DNA of 64,000 nucleotides from CAVSJO01 sp963728445 (lineage in GTDB: Bacteria; Gemmatimonadota; Gemmatimonadetes; Longimicrobiales; RSA9): NCBI GenBank assembly GCA_963728445.1, contig CAVSJO010000001.1:1-64000 (forward strand), in the 5' to 3' direction. Below the pieces are notes generated by a model. That model saw only the letters and a program-made list of their open reading frames with translations, was not told where the DNA came from and ran no database searches. Within the stretch, counting starts at the first letter, position 1; the number at the start of each line of letters is the position of its first letter. This document shows positions 43,032-54,352 of this stretch, one piece after another. Position numbers and translations under genes: made by a program.

Positions 43032-43785
43032 ATGCGAGTGCTCGGCGTCCTCATGCGTCGCCTGATGGCGTGCGCCTTTGTAGGCGCGGCCCTGCTGACC
43101 CCGGCGGGCCCCGCCCAGGCTGAAGTCCCGGGCGGGCTCACGCCGGCGGACAGCGCCCGGGTCGCGAGCCTCGATCTCATCGAGGTGCCGGCGGTCGGGC
43201 GGGAGCGGATGCTGGCGTTCTTCGTCGCCGGGGACGGCGGCTGGCGCGACTTCGAGCGCATGACGGCCGAGCGGCTCGCGCAGGCGGGCGTCACGGTGGT
43301 GGGGATGAACCCGCGTCCGTACATGGAGCGGCATCCGACGCCCGACAGCCTCGTGGCGGACGTGGACCGCGTCCTCCGGTTCCATCTCCCGGCGGGGCGG
43401 TCCGAGGGGATCGCGCTCATCGGCTACTCACGGGGTGCGGACTGGATGACGCTCGCTGGCAAATCGGCTCGCGCCGGACCTGCGGGCACGCCTGCGACTC
43501 GTCGCGCTCATGAGCCCGGTGGGCCGGGCGAGCTTCACGTTCCACCTTCTCGACCTGGTGGAAGACAAGCCGCGCCGGACCGACGTGCCCACGCTGGCCG
43601 AGATGCGCGCGCTGTCGCCGGTCGAAGAGTTGTGCATCTACGGAGAGGACGACAGGGACTCCCCGTGTCCGCAGCTCGCCGGCACGCCGTTCATCGACGT
43701 CGTGCGGCGCGCCGGTGGCCACCGTACCCACGACTACGAGACGTTCAGCGATCTCATCCTCGAGGCCCTCGCGGCGACGACGTAG
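43032..43785 (+). CDS. VirJ/AcvB-like alpha/beta hydrolase, frameshifted
   Basis: A signal peptide (MRVLGVLMRRLMACAFVGAA) leads into LAFFVAGDGGWRDFERMTAE and the nucleophile elbow IGYSRGAD, the VirJ/AcvB pattern. At about 43455 the frame ends in nonsense, while the next frame continues with ANRLAPDLRARLRLVALMSP and VEELCIYGEDDRD ... AGGHRTHDYETF, ending at 43785. A single-base slip would restore about 250 residues. VirJ-type proteins are periplasmic and act in lipid or virulence-factor export. Confidence 0.75.
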
Positions 43786-43890
43786 TCGAAGGGCGCGGCT
43801 TGCCGTCCGGACCGCCGCCCCTCATGATCCTTCCTGGCTCACCCGCTCCACCCACGCGACAGCGAATCCTCCACCCCACCGGGAGGTCCC

Positions 43891-46800
43891 ATGCGTGCAC
43901 CCGCCATGCGGGCGGCGACCGCCGCCCTCGGCTTCATCGCCCTCTTCGCCCTGGCTGTAGGACCCGCCGCCGCCCAGCAGCGGGCGCGGCGCGCGTCCGG
44001 CGCGCCGGGCGCCGCGACGCGCCGCTGCCAGCGAGAGCCCGTACCACGGCCTGGTCTACCGCTACCTCGGCCCCGTCGGCAACCGGGTCGACGCGGTTGC
44101 GGGCGTGCCGGGCGATCCGCTCACGTACTACGCGGGCGCGGCGTCGGGCGGGGTGTGGAAGACGACGGACGGGGGCGTGACGTGGGAGCCGGTCTTCGAC
44201 GACCAGCCGGTGCAGTCCATCGGCTCGCTGGCCGTGGCGCCGAGCGACCCGTCGGTCGTGTGGGCGGGCACGGGCGAGCCGTTCATCCGCAGCCATATCT
44301 CGGTCGGCTGGGGGATGTACCGGTCGCTGGACGGGGGGAAGACCTGGAAGGCGATGGGGCTCAGAAGGACGGGGCGGATCAGCCGCGTCGTCATCGACCC
44401 GACGGACGCGAACACGGTGTTCGCGTGCGCGCTGGGGACGGGGTACGGGCCGCAGCCGGAGCGGGGCGTGTACCGGACGAGGGACGGCGGCGAGCACTGG
44501 GACCGGGTGCTGTTCGTGGACGAGGACACGGGGTGCTCGGACCTGGTGATGGACCCGACGAACCCGCACGTGCTGTACGCGGGCACGTGGCAGTTCGCGA
44601 TCCACACGTGGGGCCGGGACAGCGGGGGGCCGGGGAGCGGGATCTTCAAGACGACGGACGGCGGCGCGACGTGGACGCGGCTGACGGGGCACGGGCTGCC
44701 GACGAAGCCGTTCGGCAAGGTGGGGCTGGGCGTCGGGCAGACGGACCCGAACCGCGTCTACGCGCTCATCGAGACGGGCGACGGCGTGCCGTGGAACGGG
44801 CAGGAGACGGACAACGGCGAGCTGTGGCGGAGCGACGACGGAGGCCGCACGTGGGACGTCGCCTCCTACGACCGCCAGCTCGGCGGGCGCACCGCGTACT
44901 ACAACCGCCTCGCCGTCTCCCCGGACGACGCCGACGAGGTCTACTTCATGGCGGCGTCGTTCTCGAAGACGCTGGACGGCGGCGAGCACACGGTCGACAT
45001 CCCGCGCTCGCAGCAGCCGGGGGGCGACCACCACAACATGTGGATCGACCCGACGAACGGGGACCGCATGATCGTGGCGAACGACCAGGGCATCGGCATC
45101 ACGCAGAACCGGGGGCGCACGTGGATGCGCGTGCAGCTTCCGATCGGGCAGATGTACCACGTCGAGGTGGGGAGCGGGATCCCGTACATCGTGTGCGGCA
45201 ACCGGCAGGACGGGCCGTCGCAGTGCGGGCCGAGCAACAGCCGCACCGGCGGGTTCCGGGGCGGCGGCATCCCGCGCGGCGACTGGTTCAGCGTCGGCGG
45301 TGGCGAGAGCGGCTGGGCGACGCCGGACACCGCGGACCCGGACGTGATCTGGTCGACGGCGTCGGGCTCCGGCGCGCGCGGCGGCATCGTCGTCCGCTAC
45401 AGCCGGAAGGCGCGGCAGTACCGGAACGTGGAGGTGTGGCCGATGTCGACGGGCGGGCACACCGCGAAGGACGTGAAGTACCGCTTCATCTGGGACCTGC
45501 CGTTGCACATCTCGCCCCACGACCACAACCGGGTCTACACGGGCTCGCAGGTCGTGCACGTGAGCACGGACGGCGGCCAGTCGTGGCAGGTCATCAGCCC
45601 GGACCTGACGCGCAACGACACGACGCGCATGGGCGTCTCGGGCGGGCTCACGCCGGACAACATCGGCGTGGAGTACGCGGGCACGATCTTCCGCATCGCC
45701 GAGTCGCCCGTGCAGGCGGGGCTGATCTGGGTCGGCACGAACGACGGGCTGCTGCACGTCACGCGCGACGGCGGGAAGAACTGGACGGACGTGACGCCGA
45801 ATATTCACGGGCTGCCGGCGTGGGGCACGATATCGAGCGTCGCGCCGTCGCACTACGACGCGGGCACGGCGTTCGTCGCCGTCGACTTCCACCAGGTCGA
45901 CGACCGGGCGCCCTACATCTACCGCACGCGCGACTTCGGGCAGACGTGGACGAAGATCACGTCCGGGATCGACGCGAGCCCGCTGAGCTACGTGCACGTC
46001 GTCGCCGAGAACCCGGTGCGGAAGGGGCTGCTCTTCGCGGGCACGGAGAACGGGCTGTACGTCTCGTTCGACGACGGCGACGCGTGGCGTCCGCTGCAGA
46101 ACGACCTGCCGCACGCGCCGGTCTACGGGCTGGCGTACCAGCCGCGCTTCCACGACCTGGCCGTCGCGACGTACGGGCGCGGGCTGTGGATCCTGGACGA
46201 CGTCTCGCCGCTGGAGCAGCTCGGGCCCGACGTGCGCACGGCGGCGGCGCACCTCTTCGCGCCGCGCGAGGCGTGGCGGTTCCGGACGGTGACGAGCTAC
46301 ATGGCCGACAACCAGGACCCGACGGCGGGGGAGAACCCGCCCTACGGGGCGTCGCTGTCGTACTGGCTGGCGTCGGCGGTGCCCGGCGGCGTGACGCTGG
46401 CCGTGCTCGACGGCGACGGCAAGGTCGTGCGCTCGCTGCATGGGCCGGGGCGCGCGGGGCTCAACCGCGTCTGGTGGAACCTGCGGGAGGAGCCGACGAC
46501 GCGCGCCGTCATGCTCAATCCGCCGTTCTACGACGACGCGATGGAGATCCCGGAGGAGGGCGTCGACGCGCCGGGCTTCGGCGACGTGACGATCCTCGCG
46601 CCGCCCGGAAGCTACACGGTGCGGATGTCCGTCGCGGGGCAGACGCAGACGCAGCCGCTGGTCATCCTCAAGGACCCGCATTCGCTCGGCACGGAGCAGG
46701 ACATCGCGGCGCAGACGGCGCTCATGCAGAAGATCCGCGCGGACATGGAGCGGGCGGCAACGATGTACAACGAGCTCGAGTCAGCGCGCCGCCAGCTCAC

Positions 46801-47179
46801 GCGCTACAAGGCGACGCTGGCGGCCGCGGGCTCGGCGGCCACGGACCGGGACGACGGCGACGCGGCGGGCGCGGGCGACGTCGCGGGCGCGGTCGACTCG
46901 CTGGTCTCACAGATGATGGGCGTCGAGGGGCTGCTTCAGGACCTGCGGCTCAGCGGTCGCGGGCAGGACGCGGTGCGCTGGCCGGTGCAGATCGGCGGGC
47001 AGCTCGACTACCTGGCGTCGCAGCTCGGGGACTCGGACTTCGGACCGACGGCGCAGCAGCAGCAGGTGTTCGAGGAACTGCACGCGCGGCTGGAGGCGGC
47101 GGCTTCTCGCTTCGCGGATCTGTCCGAGGCGGTGGGCGCGTTCAACCAGAGCACGTCCGGGCGCACGATCGTGATGTGA
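43891..47179 (+). CDS. VPS10/sortilin-like BNR-repeat protein, one frameshift
   Basis: The signal peptide in one frame (MRAATAALGFIALFALAVGP) and the mature part in another (SESPYHGLVYRYLGPVGN) are joined by a frame change between about 43985 and 44035. The mature part, about 1040 residues, is a 10-bladed propeller of BNR/Asp-box units (GGVWKTTDGGVTW, GIFKTTDGGATW, YVSFDDGDAWRPL), followed by a helical C-terminal region with coiled coil (MERAATMYNELESARRQLTR). Such secreted proteins are abundant in Gemmatimonadota/Acidobacteriota and are often called glycosyl hydrolases without proof. Confidence 0.85.
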
Positions 47180-47323
47180 CGGGCGCTGCGCCGGGTTCGA
47201 CTCGCGCGGAGCCAGCGGAGGGAGCGGAGGGAGCGGAGCCGCGGCGGGGCGCGACGTAGGATACGCACCGACCATCGGTGGCAAGACCGTTGTCGTGACG
47301 GAACTGGAGCCTAAACCGAAAGG

Positions 47324-47614
47324 GTGCGGGTGTACGGGTTGATCGGCAAGATGATCGCCGTGGAGGGGGAGCGGGAGCGGCTCGCGGAATTGATCCTGTC
47401 CTCCAGCGGTGACATGCCGGGGTGCCGGAGCTACGTCGTCGCCCTGGACACGGAGGATCCGGACGCGATCTGGGTCACGGAGGTGTGGGAGGATGAGGCG
47501 AGCCACGCGGCGTCGCTGTCGCTGCCGGCGGTGCAGGAGGCGATCCGGGCGGCGCGGCCGCTGATCGCGGGGGTCGGGGAGCGGGTGGTGACGACGCCGG
47601 TGGGGGGGTACTGA
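47324..47614 (+). CDS. ABM-family monooxygenase-like protein
   Basis: 96 residues from GTG 47324. The ferredoxin-like ABM fold is seen in MIAVEGERERLAELILSSSG, DMPGCRSYVVALDTEDPDAI and WVTEVWEDEASHAASLSLPA. ABM proteins use no cofactor to oxidise quinols or are degradation helpers; no operon partner is present. Confidence 0.9.
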   Translation: MRVYGLIGKMIAVEGERERLAELILSSSGDMPGCRSYVVALDTEDPDAIWVTEVWEDEASHAASLSLPAVQEAIRAARPLIAGVGERVVTTPVGGY

Positions 47615-47641
47615 GGGCGCTGCAGCCGGCAGTCGTAGACT

Positions 47642-48556
47642 TCACTCCGGGTCGCGCGGCGGACGCATCACCTCGAGGCGCGCGGTGACGCGTTCGTCCA
47701 TCGCGTGGGGGTAGGCGTGGCGCAGGTCGCGGGCGAGGCTCGTGGCGAGGTCGCGGAAGAGGGTGACGGCGGCGTCGAGGGCGCGCCAGCTCTCGTCGAT
47801 GCCGGGGCCGGCGAACGTGCGCTCGAGCGCGGTCCACAGCTCGGGGTCCAGGCGCTCGCGCAGACCGCGGCCGTTCACCCCGGGCCGGTAGCGGGCGTCC
47901 GCGTCGGCGGCTCGTGCGTCGGCGGCGGCGCGCCATTGCAGCATCCGCAGCAGCAAGTCCTGCCGCATGACGCAGTCGAGGCTGTAGCGGGCGGGCAGCA
48001 GCTCGCCGCGCCACAGCGACTTCGCGACGTACAGGCTCTCCCACCAGAACTCCTCGACGGCGGCGCCGAAGTCAGCCTGCGACGGCGGCGCGAGCACGTA
48101 CGCGGCGCCTGTGGGGGCGGGCAGGCCGCGCGTCAGGCCGTCTCGGTCGAGGAGCACGCGGTAGCCGGCGTCGAGCTCGGCGGGCAGGGTGCCGGACCGG
48201 GCGACGTCGCCCAGCTCACTCACCGGCTTCACCATGAAGTCGATCTTCGGGCCGTCCTCGTAGACGACGAGGCGGCTCGGATGCGGCCACGCGGCCTCCA
48301 GCCCGGCGGGCGGCAGGCGGACGAGGACCGGGCCGAGCTCGTCGGGCCAGAGGGGATCCGCGAGGAGGGCGTCGGGGTCGCCGGCGTAGAGGATGATGTC
48401 CCAGTCGGAGAGGGCGTCGACGGGCGCGCCGGGCCGGGCGCGGCTGCTGGTGAGCAGGACGGCGCGGACGTCCGGGCGGGTCTCCGCCCAGCGGGCGATG
48501 CGGGCGAGGACGTCGAGGTCCGGGGGCACGTGGGGCACGCGTCCGCCTTTCGTCAT
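47642..48556 (-). CDS. Streptomycin adenylyltransferase-family protein
   Basis: 304 residues. VRAVLLTSSRARPGAPVDAL with SDWDIILYAGD gives the nucleotidyltransferase pattern with the catalytic D-W-D; YEDGPKIDFMVKP carries the next acidic strand. The helical C-terminus (FWWESLYVAKSLWRGELLPA, YSLDCVMRQDLLLRMLQWRA) matches the aminoglycoside 6-adenylyltransferase family (PF04439). It could inactivate an aminoglycoside but also belongs to a broad family of untested enzymes. Its ATG overlaps the RES stop (ATGA), giving a three-gene unit Xre-RES-adenylyltransferase. Confidence 0.85.
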   Translation of the reverse strand: MTKGGRVPHVPPDLDVLARIARWAETRPDVRAVLLTSSRARPGAPVDALSDWDIILYAGDPDALLADPLWPDELGPVLVRLPPAGLEAAWPHPSRLVVYEDGPKIDFMVKPVSELGDVARSGTLPAELDAGYRVLLDRDGLTRGLPAPTGAAYVLAPPSQADFGAAVEEFWWESLYVAKSLWRGELLPARYSLDCVMRQDLLLRMLQWRAAADARAADADARYRPGVNGRGLRERLDPELWTALERTFAGPGIDESWRALDAAVTLFRDLATSLARDLRHAYPHAMDERVTARLEVMRPPRDPE

Positions 48557-49110
48557 TCGATCTCGATGCCCAGCGCGAGGGCGGCGGATTGCACCGCGGC
48601 CGAGTCCAGCGCGAGCGGCTCGGGCTCGGCGAACGCCAGGTCGTGCTCCTCCAGTCGGTCACTGAAGAGCGCGACCGTGTGCCACTCCCCGAAGAACGCC
48701 GACCACCAGCGCAGTCCGCGGGCGGCGGGATCGTCGTGGAGCGCGGACGCAATGCCGCGCGTCACGTCGCGGTCGCGGTAGGCCAGGTGGTCGGGAGCGA
48801 TGGCCCGGCGGGCGAGCTCGGCCGGATCGCAGAGGTCGAGCGGATCCGCACCGGCGTATTCGACGGCGACGATGGCCAGCCGGTGCCCGCGCTCGAACAG
48901 GGCGTCGTCGAACAGCACGCCGTTGCGCAGGTCCTGGATGCGCTCCGCGACGGCGTGCTCCGGCGCTTCGGCGAAGTACCACGTCGACGCCTCGCCGCGG
49001 CGAGGCAGGTCGAAGCGACCGTGGCCGGACTGCGGCGGGATCCAGGACGGCGAGAACCTCGCGCCGGCCGTCGCGGCCGGATCCCAGGGAAAGACCCGCC
49101 AGAGGTGCAT
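48553..49110 (-). CDS. RES-domain toxin
   Basis: 185 residues. MHLWRVFPWDPAATAGARFS, GRFDLPRRGEASTWYFAEAP and HAVAERIQDL contain the Arg, Tyr and Glu of the RES NAD+-binding pocket, and LALDSAAVQSAALALGIEIE ends the fold. RES toxins destroy NAD+ or ADP-ribosylate host proteins. The cognate Xre/ParS antitoxin is immediately upstream, with 12 bases between. Confidence 0.9.
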   Translation of the reverse strand: MHLWRVFPWDPAATAGARFSPSWIPPQSGHGRFDLPRRGEASTWYFAEAPEHAVAERIQDLRNGVLFDDALFERGHRLAIVAVEYAGADPLDLCDPAELARRAIAPDHLAYRDRDVTRGIASALHDDPAARGLRWWSAFFGEWHTVALFSDRLEEHDLAFAEPEPLALDSAAVQSAALALGIEIE

Positions 49111-49122
49111 GGTCTCCCGGGC

Positions 49123-49479
49123 TCAGGCGAACGCGCCGGCCTTCGTCGCCTGGATCGCCGAGATCACCCGCCCCGTCTCGCCGTGGCGGATCAGGTGGAG
49201 CGGTGACCGGTCGCCCAGGTGCGCGTTCGCGCCTTCGAGCCAGGCGCGGATCCGGCGCGGCGCGTAGAAGCCCTCGAGCTTCGCGACCACGGCGAACAGG
49301 TCGACGAGCCGGTCCCACGCTGCCTCCGACGGCTCCTGCCCCCGACGCCAGCGCGACAGCTGCGACGGCGACACGCCGGTCCGCCGCGCGACCTGCGCGT
49401 CCGAGCCGAAGATTTCGCGCAGCCGGTCGAGCATCATGACGGTGCGCCCGGTGTCGTGCTCCTCGACGACCGTTGCCAT
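49123..49479 (-). CDS. Xre/MbcA/ParS-type antitoxin
   Basis: 118 residues from the minus-strand ATG at 49477-49479. A helix-turn-helix (DAQVARRTGVSPSQLSRWRR) is followed by the C-terminal DUF2384 signature AHLGDRSPLHLIRHGETGRV. The C-terminal tail would block the RES active site. Upstream sequence carries repeated TTGC/GCAA words that may be its operator. Confidence 0.92.
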   Translation of the reverse strand: MATVVEEHDTGRTVMMLDRLREIFGSDAQVARRTGVSPSQLSRWRRGQEPSEAAWDRLVDLFAVVAKLEGFYAPRRIRAWLEGANAHLGDRSPLHLIRHGETGRVISAIQATKAGAFA

Positions 49480-49484
49480 TCCAC

Positions 49485-49521
49485 CTCGCAATGGTTTCAG
49501 TTGCGCAATGAATATCGTTGC
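49485..49521. promoter_or_regulatory. TTGC/GCAA repeat cluster upstream of the Xre-RES operon
   Basis: GCAA at 49488 and TTGC at 49501 form arms around TGGTTTCAG, overlapping the exact palindrome TTGCGCAA (49501-49508); another TTGC follows GAATATCG. It lies just upstream of the antitoxin ATG, where autoregulation would act. Confidence 0.45.
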
Positions 49522-49588
49522 GGTGTGGCGGCGCGGTCAAGCCGGCGGCCAGGGCTGCGGCCAGGGCTGCGGCCAGGCGCCGCCGGGT

Positions 49589-50972
49589 TCAGCGCGGCAC
49601 GGGCAGTCCGCTGGGCACGTGGTCCGGGGTGAGGCGCGACAGGTCGCGCGCGGCGGGGTCCGTGAGGGCGAGGAGGTAGGCGGTGAGCGCGTCGACGGTG
49701 GCCGCGTCGAGGACGACGCCGTCGATGATGGGGTCGCGGGTGGCAAGCACGGCGTCGTCGTTGTCGACGAGGGTGCCCTGCAGGGCGGGGTCGAGCGCCG
49801 TGACGTCGAAGTTGCGCAGCTTGTCGGCGGACTCGCTGTAGTGGTCGACGAAGTCGCGGAGGCTCGTGAACTGGCCGGCGTGGCCGTAGGGGCCGGTCAG
49901 CTCGACGTTGCGGAGCGGGGTCGTGCGGAAGGCGTAGCGCGCGGCGGCGTCTCCGCTGATCCGGGCGCGGCCGAAGTCGTCGCGGCCGGAGGGCCCGTCG
50001 CCCATGCCGGGTCCGAACTGCGCCAGGGCGACGTTGTGGAAGTCGCCGTCCGTGAATGCGGGCCCGTTGTGGCATTCGGAGCAGCGGATCTCCATGAAGA
50101 TGCGAGCGCCCTCGAGCTGGGCGGCGTCGAGAGCGGCGTCGTCGCCCGCGAGGAAGCGGTCCCAGGGCGAGTCGTCGAACGCGAGCTCGGCCGTCAGGAA
50201 GCCGGCCATGGCGTTCGAGGCGTAGGCGAAGCTCATCCGCTGGAACGGCGTTCCGGGGTAGGCGGCCTCGAAGAGGCGGCGGTACTCGGGGATCCGGCCG
50301 AGCCGGCGCATGAGGGCGCGCCAGACGCGGTGGGGCTGGCCGTCCGGGACGGAGGCCAGCTCGTTGCCCGTCTCGCCACGCATTTCCGCGCGGGAAAGCA
50401 CGGGAATCATGCCCACGGCGGACGGCGCGCCGAACTCGAAGACGCGCGTCCATGTCGGCGGGGATCTGCACGCCGATGGAATGGCGGAATCGGCCGCGCG
50501 CGTCGGCCTCGATCCGGCCGTCCCAGAAGAACGCGCGCATGGCGTAGAGGTTGAAGAGCGGCGGCGCGTTGCGCGGGATGAATCGACCGTCGGGATGCAC
50601 GCGCCCGGGGCCGAGGCCCGTGGCGCCCTGGCCGATGGCGAGGCGGTTGGCGTCGCCGGTCGCGTAGCGCGGGGCGTGGCACGTCATGCAGGCGACGTCG
50701 CCGTTCCCGCTCAGGATCGGATCGAACATCAGCGCGCGGCCGAGGGCCACGAGGGCGGGGCGCACGGGCGGCGGCGATGGAAGAGGGCCGATGCCGCGTC
50801 CGGCGGCGAGGGAGCGGACGAGGGCGGCTTCCTCGCCCGTCGTCGAGAGCGTGACCTCATGCCGCGGTGCAGCGGGGTCCGTCGGCGCGGCGTCCGCGCA
50901 GCCGAGTGCGAGAGAGGCGACGAGCGCCAGTGAGAGCCGAGGGCAGCGGAGTCGGTTCGACATGGAGTCCAT
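49589..50972 (-). CDS. Di-haem cytochrome c peroxidase-like lipoprotein, frameshifted
   Basis: Two haem sites, CMTCH (ACMTCHAPRYA) and CSECH (CSECHNGPAFTDGDFHN), and late GPYGHAGQFTSLRDFVDHYS identify the MauG/CcpA family. The N-terminus carries LALVASLALGC, a lipobox. The two halves are in different frames joined at about 50445, where one base is missing after GACATGGACGCGCG; corrected, the protein is near 460 residues. Such enzymes reduce H2O2 or oxidise protein side chains in the periplasm. Confidence 0.8.
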
Positions 50973-51031
50973 TCGGAACGCCGGACGTGGACGGAGATCC
51001 GGCAGCCGCGGATCTCCGCCGAGCGTCCGCG

Positions 51032-51677
51032 TCAGCCTAGTGGCACAGAGGCCGACTCGGGGCTGATCTCACACGGACAGGTCGCCACGTCCGGGTTGTA
51101 GTTGTCAAACATGCCGTCCTTGTTGTGCTTCCAGGCCCAGATGTGCACGACCCAGCCCTGGTTCGCGTCGCTCCAGGTCATGGGGATGCCGATGCCCTCG
51201 ACCGTGGGCTTCGGGTCTGCGTCTTCGGGGAGGAAGGCGCCCGGAATGAAGTAGTCGAACGCCATCATCTTCGCGTGGCCGCTCGCCGGGTCGGAGTCGT
51301 AGACGATCAGCTCGGGCTCGAGCAGGGAGGCGCGGTCGGCTCGTCGCAGAAAGGTACTCCGCGTTCGCGACGTGGTAGCCCATACCGCGCGCCTGCTCCT
51401 CCGTCAGTCCTTCCGCGCGCTCGTCCGAGCACCCCAGGTTGAGGTTCTCGAAGTCGTATCCAGCGGCCGCGGCCATTTCGGGGTTGTGCCAGCTGGCCGT
51501 GAGGGCACGCAGCTGGGCGAGGGCCCGGTTCATCGCGCGGCCCTGGATCGACGCGGCGATGGAGCTGGCGTCCGGTGCGGCGACCTGGGAGGGAGTCGGG
51601 GTATCCGAGCTGCAGCCGGCGAAGGCGAGCAGGGCGCAGACCACGGTCAGATTTCGTGCGGGAGAAGACGTCGTCAT
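51032..51677 (-). CDS. Conserved lipoprotein, frameshifted
   Basis: The signal peptide LTVVCALLAFAGCSSD ends in a lipobox; MAAAAGYDFENLNLGCSDER and RGMGYHVANAEYL continue the protein. From about 51345 the frame switches, and the C-terminal part reads AFDYFIPGAFLPEDADPKPT, GIPMTWSDANQGWVVHIWAW and NPDVATCPCEI. The conserved DYFIPGAF and HIWAW lines are a recurring family with unknown function. One indel separates the parts. Confidence 0.7.
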
Positions 51678-51881
51678 GTGCGGCCTCCAGATCCTGGGGG
51701 TTCCGGGGACGAGCGAAGAACATCGACATTGCTCCGCTCGTTATGCGCAAATACGTTGGGGAAGAACGAACAACCGTCGATCAGTCGGCGCTCAACGGCG
51801 GTTGATTCCACGACGGATCCTCCGCGTCTGCGACTGCCGGCACCGCGGTTCCCGCTTACTCGTCCCTGGACTTCGCCAAGC

Positions 51882-54300
51882 ATGATCGCGCTCAGACTAT
51901 TGGGTGGCGCGTCGCTCGAGAGTGACGGCGAGGCGCTGAGCGGTCCGGCGACCCAGCGGCACCGGCTTGCGCTGCTGGCGCTCCTGTGCGTCTCCCACCC
52001 GCGCCCGCTCAGCCGCGAGAAGCTGATGGGCTATCTGTGGCCGGAGCGCGACAGCCGGCACGCCCGCAAGCTGCTGAACCAGGCGCTGCACGTGCTGCGG
52101 AAGGCGCTGGGGGAGGACGCGATCGTCTCGGCGGCCGAGGAGCTGCGGCTCGGGTCTCCGCCGCTGGAGTGCGACGTGATCGCGTTCGAGAGCGCCCTCG
52201 CCCAAGGAGACCGGGCGCGCGCCGCGGCACTCTACGCGGGCCCGCTGCTGGACGGATTCTTCCTGGACGTCGCCCCGGAATTCGACCAGTGGGTCGAACA
52301 GGAGCGGGAGCGCCTGCGTAGGGAATGGCGGCTCGTCGTGGCGGAGGTGGCGGAGTCGACGCTGGGCGGCGGCGACGCGGCGGGCGCGGCGGCGTTGTGG
52401 CGTCGTCTCCTGGTCGACGATCCGTACGACGCCCGGGCCACCCTGGGTCTGATGGAGGCTCTCGAGGCGCTCGGGGATCGGGCGGCCGCGATCCGGCAGG
52501 CGCGGCTCCACGAGCTCCTGCTGGAAGAGGAGTTCGACGCGGAGCCCGATCCCGGGGTGCAGGCGCTGGCCGATCGCATCCGCGCCGGAGAGGAAGAGTC
52601 AGGGGCCGCACCGGCTGTGGCGGAGGAGAGTGCCGCCGGCGGCTCGGGTGAGCCAACGGCCGCGAAGGAGGACGGGAGGCCGTCCCAGGCCGGGGCTGGG
52701 ACTCGAGGCACATCGAGTCCGGATCGCTGGCGCTGGAAGCGGGCGGCGGCCGTCGCCGCGCTCCTGGTCACGCTGATCTCCCTTGCCTGGGCGCTGATGC
52801 GTACTCGGCCGCCTGCGCCGGGCGAAATCACGCGCATTGCCGTCCTGCCGTTGGCAAACCTGACCGGCGATCCGCAGCGGGACTACTTTGTGGCGGGGAT
52901 GCACGACGCGCTGATCTCGGAGCTGGCGAAGGTCGGAGAGCTCACGGTCTACTCCCGCCAGTCCGTGCTCCGCTACGAGGGGACGGACCGGCCGCTGCCG
53001 GAGATCGCCCGGGAGCTGGGCGTGGACGCCGTCGTCGAAGGCGCCGTCTTCGAGAGCAACGACAGCGTGCGCATCAGCGTGCAGCTCGTGCAGGCGCAGC
53101 CGGAGAAGCATTTGATTTCGGAGAGCTTCACGGGTCCGCTCAGCCAGGCCCTTGCGCTGCAGGGCACCGTGGCTCGGGCGGTAGCCGAAGCCACGCGGGC
53201 CCGGGTGACGCCGGCCGTGCGAGCGCAGATGGCTCGCAGCCGCGCCGTGGATCCTGCTGCGCAGGAGGCCTATCTCGCAGGGCTGTACCACCTCGAGCGC
53301 GCCACGTACGGTCAGGTCCTGCCGCTACCCGAGCGGAGGAGGAGATCCGCCTCGCAATCGCGAAGCTGGAGCAGGCCGTGGCGCTGGACACCACGTGGGC
53401 TGCGGCGTGGGGGAAGCTCGCGCTCGCCGATCACTGGCTGGCGAGCGGTGCCGTGCGGGCGAGCCGACGAGTACTACCCGAAGTCGAAGGCCGCGGCGCT
53501 GCGGGCGATCGCGCTCGACGACGCCGAGTCCCAGGCGTACGCGTCCCTCGGTTTCGAGCTTGTTCGCCTACGAATGGGACTGGGCCGGCGCGGAGAAGGC
53601 GATCCGACGCGCAAACGAGCTCGACCCGAACTCGCAACCACTGGATCTACGCGCTGTATCTGCGGGCACGCCGGTCGGCACGAGGAAGCCGATGGTCGAG
53701 TACCACAGGGCGGAGGAGCGGAATCCGGCTTCCGACTTGCTCAAGTCCCAGGTGGCGTGGGAGTATGCGTGCGCCGGCCAGTACGACCGGGCCATCGCCG
53801 AGGCCCGCGAACTGAAGCCCGCGCGGCCGTTCCCGATACGGCGCAGGTGATCGGAGGGAGACGGTGGACGCTGAGTTTCACGGCGACGTCAACTCGCAAT
53901 GGCGGGAAGACACGAGCAGGCGATCGATGCCGCGCGGAAGCTCCTGGCGCTCGCGGATACGCCGGTGGCGGGCCCGGTTCTCGCCTTCACGCTGGCGATG
54001 GCCGGACGGCGCGAGGAGGCGCGAACCACGATCGCCCGGCTCGGCCCGGAATGGGCCCGAGGCGTCGCGAACGGGCAGCCGGAGATCTACGCCGCGCTGG
54101 GGGATACCGCTCGCGCCTTGGACGCCACGGCGAAGCTGGTGATCCGGGCGTCGGCAGGACGCCTGACCACCGTTCGGTGCTGGCCTCTCTACAAGCTTCT
54201 GGGCGAGAATCCGCGCTTCCAGGAACTGATTGCGCCTGTCGGCTTTCCAACTCGGCCGAGGTGGTCCGGTTGCCGGCGGCTGAGGGGTGGGGCGAAGGAC
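51882..54300 (+). pseudogene. SARP/BTAD-TolB-TPR regulator with a shattered 3' half
   Basis: From ATG 51882: a winged-helix domain (SLESDGEALSGPATQRHRLA, LMGYLWPERDSRHARKLLNQ), a BTAD region, one transmembrane helix near residue 290 (AAAVAALLVTLISLAWALM), and a TolB/FlgO-like domain (IAVLPLANLTGDPQRDYFVA, IARELGVDAVVEGAVF). The rest is TPR-type sequence, such as AIAKLEQAVALDTTWAAAWG, DDAESQAYASLGFEL and AYACAGQYDRAIAEARELK-like helices. These fragments occupy changing frames, with at least six frame changes from 53325 to 53900, and the last piece ends near 54300. This is either a decayed gene or an indel-rich stretch of assembly. Confidence 0.75.
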
Positions 54301-54352
54301 CCTAGGCGCGGGTCGACGCCTCTCACCCGACCGCGACCGGCTTCGGCCGACC

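Noticed and set aside
43934..46681. Minus-strand frame of 915 codons opposite the BNR-repeat gene
   Set aside because: Low-complexity Arg/Val/Pro composition and no motif, while the + strand shows repeated Asp boxes.
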